A stretch of DNA of 64,000 bases, taken from positions 62,001-126,000 of the forward strand of contig CANQJT010000003.1 in assembly GCA_947624325.1 (NCBI GenBank), written 5' to 3'. The stretch comes from Candidatus Gastranaerophilales bacterium. Lineage in GTDB: Bacteria; Cyanobacteriota; Vampirovibrionia; Gastranaerophilales; Gastranaerophilaceae. The notes beneath the pieces were generated by a model. That model saw only the letters and a list, made by a program, of their open reading frames with translations. It searched no databases and was not told the origin of the DNA. The position numbers were made by a program, and so were the translations under genes. Shown in pieces: positions 27,313 through 34,595 of the stretch (its first letter is position 1; each line of letters begins with the position of its first letter).

Positions 27313-27935
27313 TATTGTTCTCCTCTTTTGTTTTTATTTCTGTTTTGTTTATTATTCTGCCTGTATAATAAATCGTTATAAGGCAGGTTCTGTTCGTCAA
27401 ATCTTTGCTTTAGTAATGCAATATTATTTTTTAAATAATTTTCAACTTCAATATTGCCCGGAATAAATTCTGCAGTAAGTTTACCGTGTTTATCTATTTT
27501 TAAAATTACTGATACATTATTATCAAAAGTTATTCTTACAGGCTTTTGAGTATTTTGCGCTTTTTCAATAAGTTCCGTAAGTTTATTTGTAACAGAGACC
27601 GACTTTTGAATTACTTCTGTTTGAGCTACTTCTAATTGCATTATGTTTTTAAATTCGCCGTTTTGAGGTTGTTCAACCGTGAATTGACCTTCATTGGCAA
27701 GGTTTATAAAAAATAAAGCATCATCTATATCCATAAGCAGTGTATCATAGTTAAAATCAGTATTTATTGAGGATAATGCATTAGTTGTTTCTGCATTTTC
27801 GCTTAAGCCTTGATTTAAAATATCACAAAAAGGCATCATGTTTGCTTCCGATAAAATTTGATTTTCTTCATTATCCTTGGGAAGTGTTGTTTCCTGTTTT
27901 TCAATTTTCTGTTTAACTTGAGTTTCTACTTTCAT
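27312..27935 (-). CDS. FliK-like flagellar hook-length control protein (short)
   Basis: A 207-residue protein without signal peptide. The first 130 residues are acidic and of low complexity; the last 75 (P-V-R-I-T-F-D-N-N-V-S-V-I-L-K-I-D-K-H-G-K-L ... N-L-P-Y-N-D-L-L-Y) resemble the C-terminal domain of FliK, which measures hook length and switches export specificity. It lies between fliJ and a hook/rod gene, where FliK is usually found. It is about half the typical length. Assignment depends on context and a modest resemblance. Confidence 0.55.
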   Translation of the reverse strand: MKVETQVKQKIEKQETTLPKDNEENQILSEANMMPFCDILNQGLSENAETTNALSSINTDFNYDTLLMDIDDALFFINLANEGQFTVEQPQNGEFKNIMQLEVAQTEVIQKSVSVTNKLTELIEKAQNTQKPVRITFDNNVSVILKIDKHGKLTAEFIPGNIEVENYLKNNIALLKQRFDEQNLPYNDLLYRQNNKQNRNKNKRGEQ

Positions 27936-27946
27936 TTTAATTCCTT

Positions 27947-28408
27947 TTAAATATCTTCGCCTTCTTCTTCTTTTTTTTCTCGGGATTTTTGAAAATACTT
28001 CTGAACGGCGACTTCAGATAATTCTTTTATTTCTTTTTGTTTTTCTTCTTCTTTATATGTTTCTAATGCTCTTTCTTTGTGTTTTTCAAGTACTTTTACT
28101 TCTTTTTCTCTTTCAACAAGTTTTTGTTTTTCTACCTCCAGTGCTTGCAAAGCTTCTTGTTTCTGTTTTTCAAGTTCTTCGCCTTTATCATACAGGTGTT
28201 TTAAGTATTTGTCGTATAAATCCATTTGCCTGTAGTCTGTAGTGTTTCTCATTGTGTATATTACACCGGATATTTCTTCATTATTCGCATCAATTAATCC
28301 TTGAATTCTGTCTACCTCATTTTTGGCTTTTATTACTTCTTGAAGCTGTTCTTCTTTTCTTCTTATTCTGAAGTCCAGCATTTTTTGTAATCTGTATCTG
28401 AACGGCAT
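27947..28408 (-). CDS. fliJ: flagellar export protein FliJ
   Basis: A 153-residue, almost wholly helical coiled-coil protein, heavily charged with Glu and Lys, starting M-P-F-R-Y-R-L-Q-K-M-L-D-F-R, the conserved FliJ N-terminus (F-x-L-x-x-L-L-x-x-R). FliJ is the stalk-like subunit of the flagellar type III export ATPase that helps FliI engage the export gate. It is the first gene of a compact minus-strand cluster with the FliK-like and hook/rod genes, 11 bases before the next start. FliI itself is not in the window. Confidence 0.83.
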   Translation of the reverse strand: MPFRYRLQKMLDFRIRRKEEQLQEVIKAKNEVDRIQGLIDANNEEISGVIYTMRNTTDYRQMDLYDKYLKHLYDKGEELEKQKQEALQALEVEKQKLVEREKEVKVLEKHKERALETYKEEEKQKEIKELSEVAVQKYFQKSREKKEEEGEDI

Positions 28409-28521
28409 AATTTTATTTATCTATACGTATACATTTAAGATTATGCATTTTTTTTGATTTTTACTGTACCTCTATTTATATGAAATTTTTTAATGTTTAT
28501 TTTTAAAAAGTCAAAAATAAT

Positions 28522-28550
28522 TTGGACTATATGGGATATTGGTATATAAT
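28522..28550 (+). promoter_or_regulatory. sigma-70-type promoter upstream of the repeat and pxpA
   Basis: TTGGAC at 28522-28527, a 17-base spacer and a perfect TATAAT at 28545-28550. Transcription would start near 28557, about 30 bases before the dispersed repeat, so the repeat would be the 5' leader of the pxpA-yvcK transcript. Confidence 0.65.
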
Positions 28551-28584
28551 AAAGTTGGTGATTTATAAATAAAACAGTCCGAGT

Positions 28585-28695
28585 AAATTTTCACAATAAG
28601 TCAAATGTGTGAGTGAAAATTTGCGAGTGGCATATTTAAAAGGTAAGCAACTTTACGGTTGCGTTGAGCAATCGGAATGTTGCGGCACTAGATTA
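28585..28695 (+). repeat. dispersed structured repeat, copy 2
   Basis: This copy differs from copy 1 (2343) at five of the last 58 bases. It begins with an ATTTTCAC ... GTGAAAAT hairpin (loop about 18 nt), then GCGAGTGG, AAAAGG, and the GCAAC/GTTGC and GCAA/TTGC hairpins. It lies between a good promoter and the pxpA start codon. Read in frame from the GTG at 28609 it continues without a stop into pxpA. Confidence 0.75.
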
Positions 28696-28719
28696 TACAG
28701 TAATGGTAAAGGGGATTTT

Positions 28720-29490
28720 ATGCCGGTAAAACACATCGATTTTAATATAGATGCAGCACAAGGTTTCGGGGTATATAAAAATAATATTGAGTCTGAACTG
28801 TTGGATTATGTCAGCTCCGTTAATATTTCATGCGGTTTCCATGCAGGTGATCCGCTCTTAATTAAAGAATATTTATTGAAATGTAAAGAAAAAAATCTTA
28901 CAATCGGTGCGCATATTGGTTTTAATGATATATCAGGTCTCGGATACAGGCAGATGGATTTAACATCGGATGAAATAGAAGCAATAGTTCTTTATCAAGT
29001 CGGTGCTTTGATGTCTTTTGCTAAATCATATAATTTAGTTATAGACCATGTAAGACCGCATGGTGCTATGTATAAGCTGGCAAGCGAAAATTTTGAGTTT
29101 TCACTGTCCATCGCAAAAGCAATTAAAAAAATTGATAAGTGGCTTGCTTATACCTGTCTTGATAATGAAATTCTTAATAGAGTTGAAACCGAAGCCGGAA
29201 TTGTCGTTAATAGAGAGGTGTTCGTCGATAAATATTATACTCAAGAATTTAAACCTGATTGGGATAATAAAAATACCATAAATGACGAAGATGCTTTAAA
29301 CAGAATAAGAACTATTATGTTTTCATCTCAAATAAAACTGGGTAACGGTTTGTTTATGCCCGTAAATTGTAATACAATTCACTTTGATACAAAAAATCAA
29401 AATATCAGAGAATTATTGCAAAAGGCAAATGAAATAGTAACACCTACCCCGTTCAATTACAATAAAGCAGAACTTTCGGGATGGGTATAA
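28720..29490 (+). CDS. pxpA: 5-oxoprolinase subunit A (LamB/YcsF family)
   Basis: Family members form the A subunit of ATP-dependent 5-oxoprolinase, which opens 5-oxoproline to glutamate. The motifs are clear: D-F-N-I-D-A-A-Q-G-F-G, N-I-S-C-G-F-H-A-G-D-P, G-A-H-I-G-F-N-D and the H-V-R-P-H-G-A-M-Y block. I take the ATG at 28720, behind AAGGGG at the right spacing. A frame from GTG at 28609 would add 37 residues that are translated dispersed repeat, not the family's N-terminus. The length is 256 residues, the family norm. Genes for subunits B and C are not nearby, so activity as 5-oxoprolinase is unproven. The next gene (yvcK) is 12 bases downstream. Confidence 0.88.
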   Translation: MPVKHIDFNIDAAQGFGVYKNNIESELLDYVSSVNISCGFHAGDPLLIKEYLLKCKEKNLTIGAHIGFNDISGLGYRQMDLTSDEIEAIVLYQVGALMSFAKSYNLVIDHVRPHGAMYKLASENFEFSLSIAKAIKKIDKWLAYTCLDNEILNRVETEAGIVVNREVFVDKYYTQEFKPDWDNKNTINDEDALNRIRTIMFSSQIKLGNGLFMPVNCNTIHFDTKNQNIRELLQKANEIVTPTPFNYNKAELSGWV

Positions 29491-29502
29491 TAGGATAATA
29501 TT

Positions 29503-30831
29503 ATGAAATTAAGTAAGTTTACATTAAAAATACCAAAAGATGCCGGATGGCTGCTTCCCGGGTTGGAGGTTAAAAGATGGTTTATATTAATTATAACAGG
29601 TGCCTTAATGGCAGCTATAGGGCTTTGTATAATTACTAACTTAAGACCTGTTTATTCTTTAATAAAAATGATAATGAACCTAACTCAAATGCTGCCGCCG
29701 GAAATAATCGGATGGTTTTTGATAGTGAGCGGAGCATTGGTATTTATAATAGGCTGGTTAAAAACAAACTATTCCATCCTTGATGTAAATAATGAAAGAA
29801 ACAGACACATAGTTCTTGAAGATTTATACAGAAGAAGAAAATTAAACAGAGGCCCTAAAATTGTAGCAATAGGCGGAGGAACAGGCTTATCTACAATGCT
29901 GAAGGGGATAAAAAAAATTACAAATAATATTACGGCAATTGTTACAGTGGGTGATGACGGCGGAAGTTCAGGCAAGTTAAGAGAAGAGTTAGGGGTATTG
30001 CCTCCCGGTGATATAAGAAGCTGTCTGGCTGCACTCGCAGATGATGAAGATTTGGTTACTAAATTATTTCAATACCGTTTTAAAGATTGTGCAGGATTAT
30101 CAGGTCACAGTTTTGGAAACTTGTTTATTACTGCAATGTGTGCAATTACCGGGAATATGGTAAAAGCAGTTCAGGAATCATCTAAAGTATTATCCATAAG
30201 AGGAAGAGTTTTACCTTCAACTTTGGATGATATGAGATTGGTTGCAGAAATGGAAGACGGTTCAATAATAAAGGGTGAATCCAATATACCCGAATCGGGC
30301 AAAAAAATTAAAAGATTATTTACCGAACCTGACGACTGTAAGCCGCTCGAAGATGCAATCCATGCAATTCACGATGCGGATTTGATTATTTTAGGGCCGG
30401 GAAGCTTATACACAAGTGTTATTCCGAATCTTTTAATTAATGATATTTCTAAAGCCGTAAGTGAAGCAAAGGCTAAGAAAATATATGTTTGTAATATTAT
30501 GACACAGCCCGGTGAAACTGACGGCTTTAAAGTTTCAGACCACTTAAAAACTATAATATCCCACGCAAAATATGAAAAAATTACGGATGCAGTTCTTGTA
30601 AATACAAAATTACCAGAAGAGTTAATTGCGCCTTATAAAGATGCAGGTTCAATTCCGGTAGAAGTTGATTATGACGAAATAAATAAAATGGGAATTGAAA
30701 TCGTCCAGAAAAACTTAATTGAAGATAAAAGGTTTGAAGACGGTCATTCATCTTTTGTAAGACATTCTCCGGGAAGGCTTGCCAGAATAATATACTACTG
30801 GTATCGCAAAAAAGAAAAGGAAAAAAATTAA
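29503..30831 (+). CDS. YvcK/CofD-like gluconeogenesis factor with membrane anchor
   Basis: A 442-residue protein. Two N-terminal membrane segments (about residues 25-50 and 65-85) precede a YvcK domain with the UDP-sugar-binding start K-I-V-A-I-G-G-G-T-G-L-S and the conserved G-D-D-G-G-S-S-G-K-L-R-E motif. Other blocks include L-P-P-G-D-I-R-S-C and G-P-G-S-L-Y-T-S-V. In Bacillus this protein (GlmR) regulates carbon flow into UDP-GlcNAc and cell-wall synthesis. Its cytosolic Firmicutes relatives lack the membrane part, which occurs in some cyanobacteria and other lineages. It overlaps panB by one base. Confidence 0.88.
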   Translation: MKLSKFTLKIPKDAGWLLPGLEVKRWFILIITGALMAAIGLCIITNLRPVYSLIKMIMNLTQMLPPEIIGWFLIVSGALVFIIGWLKTNYSILDVNNERNRHIVLEDLYRRRKLNRGPKIVAIGGGTGLSTMLKGIKKITNNITAIVTVGDDGGSSGKLREELGVLPPGDIRSCLAALADDEDLVTKLFQYRFKDCAGLSGHSFGNLFITAMCAITGNMVKAVQESSKVLSIRGRVLPSTLDDMRLVAEMEDGSIIKGESNIPESGKKIKRLFTEPDDCKPLEDAIHAIHDADLIILGPGSLYTSVIPNLLINDISKAVSEAKAKKIYVCNIMTQPGETDGFKVSDHLKTIISHAKYEKITDAVLVNTKLPEELIAPYKDAGSIPVEVDYDEINKMGIEIVQKNLIEDKRFEDGHSSFVRHSPGRLARIIYYWYRKKEKEKN

Positions 30832-31694
30832 TGACCGATAGCATAAAATCTGTAAGTGTAAAAACTTTCGCTAAAATGAAAGAAAATCAAGAAAAAATAT
30901 CAATGCTTACCGCATATGATTTTTCAACGGCTAAGTATATTGATGAATCAGGAGTTGATTCCATCCTTGTAGGTGATTCACTGGGAATGACAATACTAGG
31001 CTATGATACAACAGTAAAAGTTACCATAGAAGATATGCTGACATTTACAAAGGCTGTAGCTAACGGTGCAAAAAGAGCATTGATATTGGCTGATATGCCG
31101 TTTCTTTCTTATCATATATCTAAAGAACAAACAATACAAAATGCAGGGAAACTTATTCAAGCCGGAGCTAATGCGGTAAAACTTGAGGGCGCATCAGATT
31201 TTATTTTGGATGAAATAAATCATTTAACAAAATCAGGTATAAGCGTAGCGGGACATTTAGGGTTTACTCCGCAATATATAAATACTATAGGTGGTTATTA
31301 TGTACAGGGAAAATCTTATGAAAATACCCTAAAACTTTTGGAAAATGCTAAAAAACTTGAAGAAAACGGGGCTTTTTGCGTTATTTTAGAAATGGTTCCC
31401 GAAGAATCGGCTAAATATATAACGGAAAATATATCAATTCCTACAATAGGAATTGGTGCAGGAAAATACTGCGACGGGCAGGTGCTTGTTATTGACGACA
31501 TTTTAGGTAAATATCCGGGGAATATTCCTAAATTTGTTAAACAATATGCAAATATTAAAGATATTATAAAAGAATCTGCTCAAAATTATAATAATGATGT
31601 AAAACAGGGATTATTCCCTGATAAAAATAATACTTTCTTTCTTTCGGATGAGGAGCGGGAAAAACTTGAGTGCAATCTTATTAAATCATATTAA
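30831..31694 (+). CDS. panB: 3-methyl-2-oxobutanoate hydroxymethyltransferase
   Basis: Transfers a hydroxymethyl group from methylene-tetrahydrofolate to ketoisovalerate to give ketopantoate, the first step of pantothenate synthesis. At 287 residues it has the usual length. Family signatures are M-L-T-A-Y-D-F-S-T-A, D-S-I-L-V-G-D-S-L-G-M and G-A-N-A-V-K-L-E-G-A, and the catalytic glutamate block V-I-L-E-M-V-P-E is present. The ketoisovalerate comes from the ilv genes at 40.5-44 kb. It starts inside the yvcK stop (TAATG) and overlaps panC, forming one unit. Confidence 0.95.
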   Translation: MTDSIKSVSVKTFAKMKENQEKISMLTAYDFSTAKYIDESGVDSILVGDSLGMTILGYDTTVKVTIEDMLTFTKAVANGAKRALILADMPFLSYHISKEQTIQNAGKLIQAGANAVKLEGASDFILDEINHLTKSGISVAGHLGFTPQYINTIGGYYVQGKSYENTLKLLENAKKLEENGAFCVILEMVPEESAKYITENISIPTIGIGAGKYCDGQVLVIDDILGKYPGNIPKFVKQYANIKDIIKESAQNYNNDVKQGLFPDKNNTFFLSDEEREKLECNLIKSY

Positions 31695-32529
31695 CGATGT
31701 AAAAACTTACATATATAAATGGAAAAACGAAAACCTGAAAATAGGGCTTGTTCCTACAATGGGAGCTTTACATTCGGGACATGTATCGCTTATAAAAAAA
31801 GCAAAATCAATGTGCGATAAGGTAGTTGTCAGTGTTTTTGTAAATCCTGTTCAATTCGGGCCAAATGAGGATTATGACAAATACCCGAGAACAATAGAAA
31901 AAGATAAAATGTTATGTGATGAACTTGATGCCGATATTGTTTTTGCTCCGTCAGCAAATGAAATGTACGGTGAAAATGTTAAATTATCAAATACCGATTT
32001 AACATTTGTATGTCCGCCTTATAATTACATTGATTGTATGTGCGGTAAATCAAGACCGGGGCATTTTGACGGAGTAGCTACGGTTGTTACAAAGCTCTTT
32101 AATATTGTTCAGCCTGATTATGCATTTTTCGGACAAAAAGATGCCCAACAGTTATATATAATTAAAAAAATGGTAAAAGATTTGAATATGAATTTAGAAA
32201 TAGTTCCTTGTCCTATTGTGAGGGAATCTGACGGACTTGCTTTAAGCTCAAGAAATGCTTATCTTTCTGCGGACGAAAGGCAGTGCGCCCTTTCTATTTC
32301 TAAAGCATTATTTGAAATTGAAAGACTTTACAATCAAAAAATTACTGATGCTAATATTTTATTTGATAGTGCGCTTGCTATATTAAATAAAAATTTAGAA
32401 TTAGAATATCTTGAATTTAGAAATTTTGATACTTTTGAAAAAGTAGACAAAATTTGTAAAAATACTTTGGCGGCAATTGCTGTAAAAATAGGGAAAACGA
32501 GGTTAATTGATAATATAATACTGGGATAA
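31666..32529 (+). CDS. panC: pantoate--beta-alanine ligase
   Basis: Joins pantoate and beta-alanine with ATP to give pantothenate. The nucleotide-binding P-T-M-G-A-L-H-S-G-H and the loops F-V-N-P-V-Q-F-G and F-G-Q-K-D-A-Q-Q-L are intact, and the C-terminal K-I-G-K-T-R-L-I-D-N block closes the protein. I favour the TTG at 31666, behind GAGGAG at ten bases, giving M-S-A-I-L; an ATG at 31648 would add six residues and place the ribosome site inside the gene. Either way it overlaps panB. panD and panE are not here. Confidence 0.93.
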   Translation: MSAILLNHINDVKTYIYKWKNENLKIGLVPTMGALHSGHVSLIKKAKSMCDKVVVSVFVNPVQFGPNEDYDKYPRTIEKDKMLCDELDADIVFAPSANEMYGENVKLSNTDLTFVCPPYNYIDCMCGKSRPGHFDGVATVVTKLFNIVQPDYAFFGQKDAQQLYIIKKMVKDLNMNLEIVPCPIVRESDGLALSSRNAYLSADERQCALSISKALFEIERLYNQKITDANILFDSALAILNKNLELEYLEFRNFDTFEKVDKICKNTLAAIAVKIGKTRLIDNIILG

Positions 32530-33513
32530 ATGGCATATAAAGAAGATGAAACTTTAAAACAAATTAATACTTTCACACTAATGTTGATGTGTGTGAAATT
32601 TTTGCGTTTCGTATTTTTTGTATACTCTGCACTTTCGTTTATATTTTGGTTCTTGAATTGTTTTGAAGTAGAGTGGCTGTATTTATTCAATTGGTTATTT
32701 GCAGGTCCTTATTGGTTAGTATCTTTGTTTTATACTCCGCAAGGTATATCTGCCGACTTTTCACTTGCTATAGTCGGCGGTATTACATTATTTTTAGGCT
32801 TCAGTTTTGAATTTTTTGTAAACTCATTGTATCAAAAAATTTCTAATCTTCAGGAAGAAGAAGAAAGAAAAATGGAAAAAAGAAGGATGCTTCGCCAAAA
32901 AAGAAGAACCGCAAAACCTCTTGCAAGTTATACTGAAGAACAGAAAAAAGAAGAAAGCCCGTTTGAAAATTCCAAATTGATATTTTTAATCCTTCCAAAT
33001 ATAAAGAAAATTAAAAGAAGAAAAGAAGATATGGAACTTACTTTTCAAGATGTTGAGATATGGAAACAAAGAATTAATAAGAAACTGATTGAAAATGTAA
33101 ACTATTCAAATCCATTGCAAAAAGGTTATTACAGAAAAAATCTTTTCCTTGTCTATAATGATTTCAACTTTGTAGATGATTTTATATACTATATTACCCC
33201 TACTTTAGAATCTTTAACTTTAGAATTTAGAAAATATGGAATATCTGTTTCATTTTGTTATGTTTTGAGTGCAATTCATGATATGAAAACATTAGAAAAA
33301 GAGCTGGATTGTATGGATACAACTTTAGCTTTAAACTTTGTAAATGAATTCATTGTAACAAACAGATTTAAAATTACATATGATAATAAAGCTTCTAAAA
33401 AGTATCAGTTAGAATTCAAAGGTGAATATAATTTATCTAAGAATCTTTCTATATCAAACAGACAGCCTCTATATACACTTACAGACAGAACAAAGAAGGA
33501 GAATAAAGAATGA
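32530..33513 (+). CDS. membrane protein of unknown function with cytosolic domain
   Basis: A 327-residue protein that starts at the base after the panC stop. Residues 15-105 hold three hydrophobic segments, then a Lys/Arg/Glu-rich linker (E-E-E-E-R-K-M-E-K-R-R) suggests the rest is cytosolic. The C-terminal 200 residues look alpha/beta (F-L-V-Y-N-D-F-N-F-V-D-D-F-I-Y-Y-I). No family is recognised. Position in the pan-dut run says little, and it may just share the transcript. Confidence 0.6.
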   Translation: MAYKEDETLKQINTFTLMLMCVKFLRFVFFVYSALSFIFWFLNCFEVEWLYLFNWLFAGPYWLVSLFYTPQGISADFSLAIVGGITLFLGFSFEFFVNSLYQKISNLQEEEERKMEKRRMLRQKRRTAKPLASYTEEQKKEESPFENSKLIFLILPNIKKIKRRKEDMELTFQDVEIWKQRINKKLIENVNYSNPLQKGYYRKNLFLVYNDFNFVDDFIYYITPTLESLTLEFRKYGISVSFCYVLSAIHDMKTLEKELDCMDTTLALNFVNEFIVTNRFKITYDNKASKKYQLEFKGEYNLSKNLSISNRQPLYTLTDRTKKENKE

Positions 33514-33944
33514 AAATGAAAATTATAAGAATGCCTCATAACAGATTTTTACCTGAATATAAAACAGAAGGTTCATCCGGGATGGATTTATATGCGGCAA
33601 TAGATAAAGAAATAACATTAAAACCATTGGAAAGAGTACTGGTTCCGACAGGCATAAAAATAGAAATTCCTGTTGAATACGAAGCACAAATAAGAGCTCG
33701 TTCAGGGCTGTCCGTAAAACACGGAATTACTTTAATAAATGCTGTAGGTACAGTTGATGCTGATTACAGAGGTGAAGTTTGTGTCGGGTTAGTTAATTTA
33801 TCAAATGAAGAATACACTATTAAACCTAATGACAGAATAGCGCAAATGGTTATTGCCAAAGTTGAAAAAGCAGATATTGAAGTTACAACCGAACTTGCAG
33901 TATCGTCAAGAGGTGAAGGCGGTTTCGGTTCTACTGGTTTTTAG
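33510..33944 (+). CDS. dut: dUTP pyrophosphatase
   Basis: Hydrolyses dUTP to dUMP, keeping uracil out of DNA and feeding dTMP synthesis (tmk lies at 48 kb). The 144-residue trimeric-type protein has all five motifs: G-S-S-G-M-D-L-Y-A-A, A-R-S-G-L-S-V-K-H-G, T-V-D-A-D-Y-R-G-E, N-D-R-I-A-Q-M-V and the C-terminal S-S-R-G-E-G-G-F-G-S-T-G-F phosphate-binding tail. It overlaps the membrane-protein gene by four bases (ATGA). Its stop interlocks with secG on the other strand (TTAG). Confidence 0.96.
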   Translation: MKMKIIRMPHNRFLPEYKTEGSSGMDLYAAIDKEITLKPLERVLVPTGIKIEIPVEYEAQIRARSGLSVKHGITLINAVGTVDADYRGEVCVGLVNLSNEEYTIKPNDRIAQMVIAKVEKADIEVTTELAVSSRGEGGFGSTGF

Positions 33945-34165
33945 TGGAATAAATGATAACCCGTAATAAAAGAGCATAGTAAAAAAATTGCCGAAAGTAC
34001 ATATGTAATATGATTTAGTCCTTTTTCAGCACTTTTTTGTGATGTAAATAAATTAGCTGCTCCTCCGATTGCACCTAATCCGTCGCCTTTTGGTGAGTGA
34101 AGAAGTACTAAAAGTATTAATAAAACTGCAGAAATTATTTGTATTATCCAAATTGTTGTTAACAT
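33941..34165 (-). CDS. secG: protein translocase subunit SecG
   Basis: A 74-residue protein with two membrane helices (about residues 4-22 and 50-70) joined by the conserved loop L-H-S-P-K-G-D-G-L-G and the N-L-F-T-S-Q-K-S motif typical of SecG, the small subunit that speeds SecYEG transport. The start has a weak ribosome site. The YggU-family gene lies 10 bases upstream on the same strand. Confidence 0.92.
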   Translation of the reverse strand: MLTTIWIIQIISAVLLILLVLLHSPKGDGLGAIGGAANLFTSQKSAEKGLNHITYVLSAIFLLCSFITGYHLFH

Positions 34166-34175
34166 TTTTTATCCC

Positions 34176-34502
34176 TTATTTTTCTTTATGAATTGAGTCT
34201 AACATAAACATAATTTTTTGTGTAATTTCTGTTAAATCAGTATCTGAAATTAACAGTTTTTTTAATTTTGATTTTTCACCCGATATAATTTTAATTTTGG
34301 ATTTATTAACTTTTAATATTTCGGAAGCATATTCAATAAGTTCTTTATTAGCTTTATTTTCTATTGGCGGAGCAGAAATTTTTATTCTTATATACTCATT
34401 TGTGTAGTCTATAATTTTATTAAAAGAAGAGTTTGGTACAAGTTTTATGTTTAAAACAGTTCCTTCCTTTGTGTTTAATATAAATCCGAAGTTATTTTCC
34501 AT
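34176..34502 (-). CDS. DUF167 (YggU-family) protein
   Basis: A small alpha/beta protein of the YggU/DUF167 family. It has the typical strand V-L-N-I-K-L-V-P-N-S-S-F and the central I-R-I-K-I-S-A-P-P-I-E-N-K-A-N-K-E-L-I-E block, then K-I-I-S-G-E-K-S-K-L-K. I take the ATG at 34502 (108 residues, the family length); an ATG at 34517 or a TTG at 34520 would add a few residues, and none has a good ribosome site. Biochemical function of the family is not established. It is probably co-transcribed with secG. Confidence 0.78.
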   Translation of the reverse strand: MENNFGFILNTKEGTVLNIKLVPNSSFNKIIDYTNEYIRIKISAPPIENKANKELIEYASEILKVNKSKIKIISGEKSKLKKLLISDTDLTEITQKIMFMLDSIHKEK

Positions 34503-34595
34503 AGATTTATTATACATCAATTGCAGTAAGTAGTTTAAAAAATGTGGAAATTTTAAAAAATAAAGTGTAAAATTAATGGGTAAACAGGATTAAAA

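Noticed and set aside
28609-28719. N-terminal extension of PxpA starting at a GTG at 28609
   Set aside because: The added residues are a translation of the dispersed repeat and do not match the family; the ATG at 28720 has a better ribosome site.
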